Under the pieces are notes generated by a model. That model did not search any database. It had not been told where the DNA came from and saw only the letters and a list, made by a program, of their open reading frames with translations. Positions 13,001 through 25,000 of a stretch of DNA of 64,000 bases are shown piece by piece. The stretch lies in NCBI GenBank assembly GCA_023846275.1, contig CM043869.1, positions 38,962,737 through 39,026,736 of the forward strand, in the 5' to 3' direction. The stretch's first letter is position 1. Each line of letters begins with the position of its first letter. Source of the DNA: Vanilla planifolia. Its lineage: Eukaryota; Streptophyta; Magnoliopsida; Asparagales; Orchidaceae. The position numbers were made by a program, and so were the translations under genes.

Positions 13001-16000
13001 GTATCTTTTGTTGTTCTTCTACTACGTATCCATTATGCTAGTAAGAAGTATTATAGAATGTTACCTACTTTGAGATAAATTTAGTGTGTGTGCCTCATTT
13101 GGGGCATTCACTATGCTCATTTAGAGTATTAATCTATCCCCTATGCTTTTAGTTTTGACTCTTCAAGGCCGTAAATATATTTTCTCCCTTTAGTAAGGTA
13201 TTACAAAAGTTTTGTCAATTAACGTTTGCGAACAAGTTTGAGTTAAACTTGAACTTTTGATTAGAAGTGGATGTAAGGCGGTTTGGGAAAAGAATTGTCC
13301 AAAAATTCTATGTTTTCATATTTATTGTATTTTAATTTTCATTTTGTTTGCATATTAACATCAAGATTTATAGTAACAATTTAAGCAATCCAACTCCATA
13401 AGATTTGATTTCAATAGAGGCATTAGATTTGATACTTGCTTTGGATGTGATTTTAATTAAATATTTTAATTAACTTCTTATTTCAAAAAATTAAAAAATA
13501 TATCAAATTCAACAAAATTAAGAAAAATAAATTTACGCATGAAAACTTTAAACCTATGATATATAAGAATTCAATTTTAATTAGCTTTCATCACTCATAA
13601 TTAAAATTCATTTATATATACAATTTATTTATTAAAATAAAACTTTATATATGAAAACATTAATTTATGTATATGTATGTAAGTGTGTGTGTGTATAACT
13701 TTATTAATAAATTTATACAAAATTCATGCACAAATTTCTTTATATAGTTATGATTCATTCCAATGGAAAGAACCTGACTTGCTGTTAGAAGGAGCTTCTT
13801 TTTTATATAATTCCATAGTTGAACAGTAAGATGATCATTGCATAATACTTTTAAGGCAAGTATAAGAGAAGTTGCAAGTATAAAAACACAAAAAGGTCAA
13901 TAGACTTACACATCAATACAATGCACTGGCATGGTTGATAATCCATCATTCATAATCACACGTATGCTCTGCAAAAGAAAATCAATCACAATAACTAGTA
14001 GATAAGTTCAATATATAATAGTAAAGAATAGGCATGCAAGAATTTGCAACCATGTGCACCGTATCATGCTCTTGAAGGGAGTGAGGAGCAAGATTTGAAT
14101 TATTAAAGAAATATGGAGAAATATTCAACAAATAACATCCTTCTATATATGACTTCTATCCCTTCTGCCCGTCCACACCCCCAAATAAAAAAATAAATCG
14201 GTACTTAACAAGTATAAAAACTTTGTCAAAGAAACCCACATTTTGGTTGCCGCAAACAGCTCATTATAAAAATAAAAAACAGAGCAATATCATCCATTAT
14301 ATGTAATTGCAAAAATAAATCTGACTCTTCACACCTGAAAACCCAGTGGGATAAGATCCCTATCAGCTGCACCAGCCACAGACCTGAAATTTGGCACAGA
14401 ATAACTAGTAAAACGTTTATTTCTACTAGATAATGCACCAGTTCAAGAAGCAGGAAAAAAACTAGAAAGAAGGTCAGATCAAACCTCAGCATATTAAGTA
14501 TATCAGACCAACTAAAATGTAATTTTTCTCCATGTCTCTGAAAAAACAAAAGGAAAATAATCAATGACATTTTGCATAACTATAGCAGCAAATTGCGATG
14601 CTGATATCATTTTAGTAGTACCTCTAAAACATGAAGCAAAATTTTTAATGCTCCTGCACGGACATCAAGGATTTGACTTGAAGTGTAGAGGACAATCAAG
14701 GGAGACAAAACTGCACACTCAAAAAGTTCCATTTCACCGGTCATACTTGCCTGCAAAATGACTAATCGTCTTATTTTATTAAAAGACTAAATGACAAAAG
14801 TGGTAAACAAAGAATACTTACTTTTGCAGGTAATTCCAGTTCAACGGGGGGATAATTACTTTGAAACTGATCTGAGCCTAATACCGCACAAATTGACTGG
14901 TCTAATGAATCCAAGGCCAAGTTCCTGAGTTGTTGGTTTGAACTCCCAGAAAGCTGAAATAAATCATAAAAGTTTTTACCCAACACTAATCTAGGAAGGA
15001 ATAATGTACAAAGAGATTTAGAAAGTACCTCAACCAAATGCCCAACAACATCGTCCCATATGTGCTGAACCCCTAGTAAAAATATGCTGTTAATTGGAAA
15101 CCGTAAAACTTGTGCACAGGAAAATCTGACAATAGCTATTGAAAGCAGAAATGATCAATTAAACTATTCATGTATAAAGAACCTGTCACTCTTTGAAGAA
15201 TACATTGCAATATTTTGAAAACACCATTAGCCAACAACATAATATTTGAAGAGATTTTAAGAGATGATGAATTTACATAGCTTTGTTCTATCCTAAAACA
15301 ACATCAATGCTCAAGTAGTTAGGACTGTTAAGTTAGCATGATCACTGAAGATTGCTAGAAGATTGGATCAGCTTACAACTTTGAATGGGCTCAAACAAAT
15401 AGATACGAGTCAACTACAAGTCAGCTCAGATTAGCTTGAAATGTCATAAACCAAACCATGATCATAGCTTAGATTGGATCAAACTAACTTGAAAATTGAA
15501 CTAAATACTTATGCTTCAACATAAATATTTATGTATTTGATAGCATACAAACTTTAATTTTAAAATAAATGACTTCACAAAAAAAAACCAACACATATCT
15601 GTACAACTAACACAACTAAGAATCTAACTAAAATATAAAAAATTTATTGAAAAGCTAAATCGGTTCTGACTAAGGTAAAGCCCAAATAGATAATTGATGA
15701 GTCAAACCAAACCCAAACAGAATTCTTATCATCCCATGATTCAGACTAAGAATGAATTGAAGAGCTTCAACCTAACCTCAAAAGGGATACAAGAAGTGAA
15801 GGTGCGAAACATGAAAACCCCCATTATAGCCATAAGTTAAGTACATAGATCTCATTTGGTCATTTTGCAAGTCAATTTTTCCAATAGTCACATTACAATT
15901 AAAGATGATATAATAAAACTTGCTTGGCTTTTTATTAACCAATTTGAGCAATTTGAGTTAGCTAGGATAGAAGTTAATCAACATCTCCAAATATTGCATG

Positions 16001-19000
16001 ACAATCTCTCCATGCAGTGATGAACCTACATAGTTTGATCGTATCAGTTTTGGAATTCAACTTTTCAAATTTCAATATGACATAATTTGTGCTAATTAGG
16101 ATGAGAGTTAGCAGATGAATTTGAGAACATAATTTTTTAAACACAACAAATTTTGCCATCTTAGAATGGTCAATTGAACTTTGAATTCAAATTCCTAACC
16201 AACATTGGAATTGAAGTTTATTCAGCGAAATATTTTATCTTAATCAAATTTATATCCTATCTAAGAGAAGGTGCTTCAGACAAAAAGAAAAAAAGAAAGA
16301 AATAGAGGGAAGGAAGCCTACAGTTAGGAAATGGGAAATAGAGAATCAAGAAACAAAAGGGGAGTTGACGTCTTGTCTAGGGAGAATAAAATAATTGAAC
16401 AAAAAAGGAAAAAAGAACTCAAACGGATAAGGAAATAAAGCACAAGGCATCAGAACCAGAACAGAAAACAAGAGGAAGAAGAACAGCAAGAAAAACATCA
16501 AAGCAAAAGAGAAGGTTCATCACAAAGTTCAGATTTTCATTCATGCCATCAACAATCTGAGCAGTGACAACAACACCTTATTCAACTCTAGGGAGTTTTC
16601 AATCTTCATCTGTTTCCCTTTCTATAAAACATACGTGCTTAACAATGGGCTTTGCCTAGAGTCCTTCCCTACTGAGCAATCAGCAGTTAAGATCTCTTTC
16701 TTTTTGTTAAGACATGAAAAACTAGAATAGGTATTGCACCAGACTTCATATTCTGATTAGTTTTTCTTTACATTTCTGTGTCACGCTTTGCAGTCAGGAA
16801 CCAAAAAGGATAAGATAAAGGATCACGTGTGCAGCAATTCCACTACCCGGGAAGTAGTAGATCACATTCAATTTCTCCAGTAACTGAAGTAAAATTGGAA
16901 TCAAATCCACTCCTGCAAGATCCCCTGTAGTGGGATCTCTCCTTTTATCCATTGAATTTTACTTTTTTTGCATCCTACACATGTTCACCAAAAATATGCC
17001 CTGTAACACAGCAGTTGCAACCCAAGGTCTATCACACAGATTCTTGGCTGGAACATGAGGTAGTGCTTCTGCTGTGACTGTTATTTATAGGATAATGCTA
17101 AGATATGAAAATTTAAATTCTCCAAATTAAAAGAAGCTCGCTGACTCACTTAAGGATATCGGGCATGTTAAATACAAAGCAAATAAATGCTCCAATTAAA
17201 AGAGTGAAAAATAATGAAATCTATCAACTCAATATGTGAAGAACATGGCAGCAACATGCTACAAAGGATCTGAAATATTATAGAGCTTGGTGAATATATG
17301 TCACTGGATTCAGTTGTAGTATCAAAGGATCCATGTGGACAATCTGAATACTAGGACAAACTACTGACAAATTTTAAGTTAGTATTATTTGTAAATGTTA
17401 TATTTCATTCAACTACTTATATATTCCCCTCATTTATATCCTTCAGTGCATCATTAACAAAAATTTTGATAAAAAAATTGTTTCTATTAATTATAAAAAC
17501 CATGAGTTGAAATGCTTCATTTCTCCATTCTTTACCTATGATACCAATCCATCCTTTATGAACTAGAAACAATAGTCTAGCATTACGCTACATGAATGGA
17601 TTGCACACCACATTTCTTCTTCATTCCATCTTGTCAGCTTACCTCTGATTTGATTTATTTTGGCAACAGGTTTTGGCAGTTTTTGAGAACAATTTGGTTA
17701 AAGAGATCCATCCCATTCCCAAAACCCTTTCCTTTCAGAGCCAATAATTATCCAGGTGAGAGGACTTCAATTATCCCTCCCTAAATCAGTAATGCTACCC
17801 AGAAAGTATGGCAACAATTTTGAAATGAAGGCAATACAAATATTTGTTTCAATGTATTTCTTAATTCAAGGCAAATAGGGTTTTCAACTATAGATCAACT
17901 ATTGCATGTGCCAATCACTGCAAATGAAGCAGACAAATGAGAGAGATCTAAGAGAAGAACCCAGTTTTGATATTATGAATATGTGCTATGGATATAAGTG
18001 AATAGCTAACATGATTGACAGTTAATCCTTTGACTTCGAAATTAAGGTAATACAAATATTTGTTCCAAAGTATTTTTGCAATGCACATCAAACAGGTTTT
18101 TAAACTCTAGTCATGGAACTACCGGATGAACCAATCCCAGCAAACAAAAGATTCTACAGAAGAAACCATTTTAGATCATATGAGTATGTCCTATTGATGA
18201 ATAAAATGTTTAAAATGATTGAAAAGGCAGTCACACAAATCTGACCAACAAAATTTAAAAGTTTATCTTTCCAGAATGGGTTCGGCATATTACAAAATCA
18301 GTCAAAATGTTTAAAATGATTGAAAGGACACAATCACACAAATCTGACCAGCAAAATTTACAGGTTAATCTTTCCAGCTTGCTCTCCCCATCATTTTGCT
18401 GCTTGCCATTACAACTGCCTGAAACACACAGCTAGTTTGGGACTTGCTTATTCAATTAATTTTACAACTTTTATTATTTTTTTCACTTTTTTTAAAAAAT
18501 TACTGATGAACCTTTGATGTCATGGTAAATGAGAATACTTATTATATTGTAAAGATGAAAATGATAGAATAAAACTTTATTTTATTTGTGTGATTTTACC
18601 TTTGTGAATAAAATGTGTAGGCCCAATCCTGATTAGAGAGATTCCAACTTTCCTTGTCAAATATAAGGATCGAAGATAAGATACATTCCACTAAAAGAGT
18701 CGACAACAAAATCCCTTGTGAGAGACAAGGATCTAAAGTGAGAGACCTTTCATGAGGAGAGTTGGCAACCAAACAAATTCTTGCTTCCACCAATACCCCC
18801 AAGCTTCCCTATTAACCCAAATCAACACCATGACGCCATTTTACCCTTTATTACTCCAAACGCCAATGCCTACGAAATTACAAGACATCATTGCTAAAAA
18901 TATGTACCCTTTCAGTAACTTATATTTTCTAATTAGTAATTTAAAATTAGAGTAACTCTTTCCTATTAAAATACTCCATATAGAGTTTGTCTTAAGTTTT

Positions 19001-22000
19001 CTATTTTATATGCGTGAAATTGGATGCGACAAAAATCTTTTTGTAAGATTTTATGTTCAATGCTTAAAGTATTACTATTTACTCAACTTAACAATCTACG
19101 ATACAGATTTAGAATGTCAATCTTTAAATAATTCTCAAATACCAAACATGTCACCTAACCTTGATTAACACATAGTTTCTTTTCATATTTCTTAATAATC
19201 TACTAAACATCTTTAGTATTGTAGACTCCAATTTAAACACTGGTAGAAATATAAATTTGTCCTACATCACATAATCTCTCCTTCACGAGTCAATAGACAT
19301 ACAATTAGTACATAATAGCTGTACAGCCAAGCCGTGGATCTACATAACAGATACAAAGGACACACTCTAGGCTCACCCAAATGAAAAAGGAAATATTGTG
19401 TAAACAGTAAGGCATTCTAAACAGTAAGATCTATAAACACAAGTGATTTTTCATTCCAGTTGGGTTGTCGCAAAAGTTTGCAAAAGTTGTCTCGTTTATC
19501 AATTGAATATATATAACTTGACAATGGTTTTACCTTCTGATGCAGGAGAGAAAAAATGAAAATTTTCTAGTTAAATGGCAACTTACTAGGCAGGTTATTT
19601 ACAATAACTGATGTCATGCGCTCCACACAGAAAGCAACACTCCCAATTTGCTGGTTTGAACCTTGCCCAGTGCCACTAGAACATCCAGAAAAACACTGAC
19701 TTGACAATTGACGAAGAGCAGATAAAAGAGACTTTACGGCAGAAACATGCATCAGTGCTGAGCTTTCGAACAGCTTCAAATGAACAAGAAGCCGTCAGAT
19801 GAGGTTTAGGAAAGAAAACAAATATTATTAACTGGATACTAAAAACACGATCCATGAAAAGAAACAACATGAAAATATTCCTACCTGGGAATTCAAAGAG
19901 GAGAGGATGTTGAAGTCACTATACTGCCCAGATGTCTCTCTGGTAAGCCTTGAAACCGATGCTGAAACCTCCTATAAATAGACGTATAGGTCATCAGCAC
20001 TGTGATTTAAATATAGATGATGAAAATGGGAATTGTTGTGCTAGTATATCAATAGATAACAAAAAAAATTGCATGCATTGAGGTTAAGAAATACCAATAC
20101 AATTCAATAACAAACACTATCATTTCAGAAAAATTGTGTTATACATGCAAGACAATATTTTTGCAATTTTACTTTGTGTAATAGTTGTTACGTATCAATA
20201 ATATTTCAAAATTATTTCATGATCCTGAAATCGTGAGACATTTTTTGTATGATGAACCGTTAATATCGGCCCTACATTTTGGATTTGTGGAGAGCAGAAA
20301 AGGGACTCCAACGAGGTACATACTATGAGAAAAGTAAGAAGGTTAGTTGCTTCACAATGTACATAAATAGCAACAAGCCTACCAAGCAGGGCCATTATGT
20401 CAAAAGTTAAACCCACAAAAACTCACTAATAACCTTAGGCAAAAACAACTGAAAACTTTTTTTCCTTCAACAAAAATTCAAATGGAAATATGGTATCAAT
20501 AGCAAACATAAACCAGTGAGGCAAGACACCTTTCAGCAACTTTTCAAGAATCAGCTTAATAATGCTACTAGCATTTCAACAAAGCTTAAATTGAACTTCT
20601 AATGACCTGTGTAGAAGCATGAGGGGAATGAATAGCTCGATCCAGAGCTGCCAAGGTCTCCAACACCTACCAATTTCAGAAAGCGGCCTATATGTCAACC
20701 TGCATAATAATGACGAGGTGATGAACTGCAGTTTTCAGAGGCATACCAAAACCCAGGATGCACCCAACACATTATGCAAGCGATGTGCAACATTGAATAG
20801 CGTTCTTAATGCCTGAGCAAGAAAGTAGACAGCAAAAGATGAGGTTCTTGGAAGTCCTAAAATATAAATAATTCAATAATACAAAATGAGAAACTTCAGA
20901 AGCCTCTAATCTTGAGAGGTAAGAAATGGAAAAACAGGTGAAATTTTGATGAGGGAAGGAAAACGTGGATGCTACCTGCACATTTTTCGGTGTTAGAACA
21001 ATATTATCTCGCTGATCAACTAAAGCCTCTGACTTCTTTGCTCCAGGAGAAAGTAAAAGACTGACAAAAGCTCAAAGAAATAAGCCAATGCTTCCAATTC
21101 AATGAGGCTAAAAGCCTATAATACTAGTAATAACATAACACACTTACGTTATACAAGCACAACAAAAGTTAATTAGCCGTCATCATACAGGTGGTTACAA
21201 AAAGCAACTTTAATAAATTCTAACTTTTCCAAATCGATAATACTACACTTACAGACATTTTGAACATTTGAATAGATCATAAATGATTTGCAAATTGTTT
21301 GCAAAACTTGTTTATGGCAGGGTAAAAGTTTTCAATAAACAATTATAAATGGTGGAAACTTTTGAAAACTGACCCCATAGAAACATAATAAAATAACAAT
21401 GGGAAAATGATTTAAAAAATAAGTCAGAGAATAAAACTTTCATTATGAAAGTAATTTCAGTATAAATGAACAATCAAAAACCCAAAGTTATGGTGGCCCA
21501 ACATCCTCTAATTGATTATCTGTAACATTTCAATATTGAATTTAAGCTGTCAAGTAAAAATATGTCATGGCCTTCTCATCCTATTAGTATAGGCAAGAAT
21601 GAAAGAAAATTTTCCAATGTAAGTGTATGCATTCAATGATTGAAAAACAATGTTTTTCACGTGTTATTTCTGCACATAATATAAAAATGCATTATGCTAA
21701 AAGGAAAAAAAGAAAACGCAAACTTTTAAAAACCTAAAAAGCAATCCATACATTCGTCGTTTAAGAGAATTTTGAAAAAGGCCCTTGCCCAGCTACTAAA
21801 TGATGGAAACTGCAATTGGCCTGAACATGAGTGTATAGCAAAGAGTCTATGAATAGTGGTGCTAAGTTGGAAATGAACATGAAACACGTACTAAAATTTT
21901 TAAACTGAATTGTAGATGAAACAAGATGCTTATGGAAGGAAACATCAATCCAGCACTGATAGATTAGAACATTCCAGTAAAATTCTTCACAATTATTTCA

Positions 22001-25000
22001 TAGAAACTTATGTACATCAATTGTTACATTACAAGTTTGAAAATAGCACAAAAATTTATTACATATCAACTGAAACATTATGTTCTTTGAATTTCTTATT
22101 GGAATTAATTTTGAAAATCTGCAAACTGATACGCTTACAGAGGAGATCATATCTATGCTACATAGAGTATGCCACTAGACTTTGGGAAAGCATGGCTCTT
22201 GGCTTTTATAATCAGCATGTTTAGTTTTTGAGCTCAAGTTAAATGAAACAGAATGCCTCTTTGTATGATGTGTGATTGAAACATAACATTTTAGGTAAGG
22301 AAAAGTTTTACAAGATCACAACAGTTCAAACATATGAATAAAATTAGTTATTTGGGATCAAAGACCAACTATGTTTAACAAGATATGATTAGTAACTAGT
22401 ACATTTAGGAGAAGGCTGGTTGGTTAATATCCCCATTCCAAGCCACTTCACATGATAACTTCTTGCACCAACGAGGACCAAAAGGGACAAATTCTGGAGA
22501 TAAAAGAAGTAAATAACACAATGAACTCACCAGGGATGCCTCGATCTCCAAATTATTAGTCATGATGGAAAAGAATGGCAGAAACCATAAGACCTTCTTC
22601 CATAATGTAGTAGGTCTCAACTTGGGTAGAGAACAATATGAAGAAACTACGAAAGATATATCAAAACCATCTCTGTTAATATTTCACAAGAAACCATACA
22701 AGAGATAACACTCAAAATCCTAGACACGACAATACTAGGTCTCAAAAACACTAAAAGCTTACAAATCTCTCAATAACCCAAACATCTATTGACTACATGA
22801 TAACTTGGATTATCTATCTCTTATTTGAATTGCATGATGAACTGAATAATCTTAGTTGTCATTAAGTTTGGTATTACATCACAAGATGGAACACCACATT
22901 TTCACCACGATATGAAACTCAGCAACTTGTTTGTGTATATTAGGGTGGCAAGAACATTATATAGGGAAATAATGCAAAAACTTAGCACAAGTAAATAAAG
23001 ATGCCTAAAACATTCAACATCACATCTCTTATTTTCCCGTTTGAGAGGTTTAAAAAAGTTATCAACTCGAACACAATGAGATTTAAATTAAAATATGACA
23101 TGAACCGACAATTGTAACTATTAGAAAGCAATTCCATGTCAATCTCATTTTCGTTATCGCACTTCGGTTTTAATTGTTCAATTTGACAAATCTTTAATAC
23201 TTTATGTGGCAGTTTTAAGCTCGTAAATGACTAGAATAAATTATTTTTATATCAAGCATCTGTGAAATGGTATTTCGACAATGATGGATCAATGTCTCAC
23301 TTGAATTAAAGTGACATCTAAGCATTTGCCCTTAACTAATCTTATTCACCCATGAAAGTGTACCCATATGTGTGTTCTAGATTCATGTTTTATTTCCTTT
23401 CTTAGATGCAACAGTTTTAACCAATTTCCTTCGAATTTTTGCCATTTTGTTCTTTTTATGACCAGCATGCAAAATTTTTCAAGAAGTTGGATCAGAAGAA
23501 ATCATAATAAAACAATGACTCAATGTGTAGATAAGAGAACAAAGTTCAAAAAGGACCAAGTGCAGCCTAAAAAAATTGATAAAGGAAGGTTGTATCTAAG
23601 GGGTATGTGAAATTGCTTTGAATAAATGATCACACAATACCCAACTAAATCTAATCTAGACTTTTGTTACGATAATCCAATAACATTCCAATGGTCTTTA
23701 GTGAAAGAACATCACAAGGTCTATCAAAAACCTATAAATATGCAGCAAAGTCTGTGTTGTACGGATGTTTAGGCAAACACTAAAAATCAATGGTAAAAAT
23801 AAGAACATTAACAGAGGGGACAAATATAGAATGATTGGATGGAAAAATGTCTTATAAGATAAAGTACAAAGAACAAGTGGGTTAAGATCGTGGAAAACAT
23901 AAGGTAGTTCTAGAACATCCAACAAATTCTATACTGAGAAAGGTGGTATGTCAAGGAAGGCTAGTGACATAAAAGCAATGTTATATTTCTATCAAGGCCT
24001 ATTTGACATGGGGTTAAGCTATTTGGAGTTGGGTTAGATTACAACCTCCTAAGTAAATTAGCCCATTTGAGTTAATTAAAAAATTGTTAAACGTCTGTCA
24101 TTGAAACATCTTATGAGCTTAATAATGTCGGATGCTATTTGGATCACGAGTTCATCAAGGTTATAAATTAAGAGAAATTATGCCTAGTTAGCTTTAAACC
24201 TAGGGAGAGGGATAGGTTAGCTTACCCTAGGTTAGTGGGGTTACAATATATGATGCCGGACGGATTTAAGCTTTTGTTTATTGAGCAATACAAGCGATTA
24301 ACCTGCAAACTTTTAGGGAAATAAAGAAAAATTGTGGGAAGTTACGTGAAATTTCGAAAAAGGTAACACGCTTGAGACACCCGTCCAAGGCGATCCTAGC
24401 CAAGAGGGGACCGTGGGCAACACAGAGGTTGCTCCGTATGCTAGGCCCGCTACCTCTCGACGGCGCAGACACGGGGTACTCGGGATGGGTTAATAATACC
24501 GATCTCGAAAAATAAAATTTTGAAAGATCGCTCAACACAGAATTAAGAGTCGGATGATCGAACTAATCAACACTAGTTTCGAGGATAACGAAGTAAGTTG
24601 TACGCGAAAAGAATGAACCAGAGGCAACGAAGAAAATCGGATAGTAGGAAAGTGAACAGCGAGGAAATCCAAAATCCGCGAAGGAAACACCTCAAGTAAG
24701 GGAAGTGGCGGGAAGTTTCCGAGCGTACCGTTAGTACGGAAGTTGACTTGCGTTTCGTGGGTGATGCGCGAAGAAATTGCTTCAGAATGGTTGATGGACT
24801 GGCACGGCGTCTCACCGCTTGGGCCTCACACCCCTCCTTCCAGTATCGGAGCCTCGACGAATCAGCACGTCGAAGTTCTTGATGCACTCACACTTGAGCT
24901 CTCAACAAGATGCAAGAAAACACAAATTCTCATTCACTAAGCGTCCTCCAAAACATAAGGGTAGGCCTCCCCTTTTATAGGGAGCCTAAGGGTACAAAAA

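Larger units (their letters stand above)
15073..19586 (-). other. MON2 intron, 4,514 bp
   Basis: Mostly AT-rich unique sequence. A short inverted repeat (AGATCCC / GGGATCT) lies near 16920-16940, and diverged local duplications at 17.8-18.4 kb. No transposon protein was found. Confidence 0.75.

Noticed and set aside
14226-14570. 114-codon minus-strand frame spanning exons 20-21
   Set aside because: It reads through two introns; the correct model is the two short exons in different frames.
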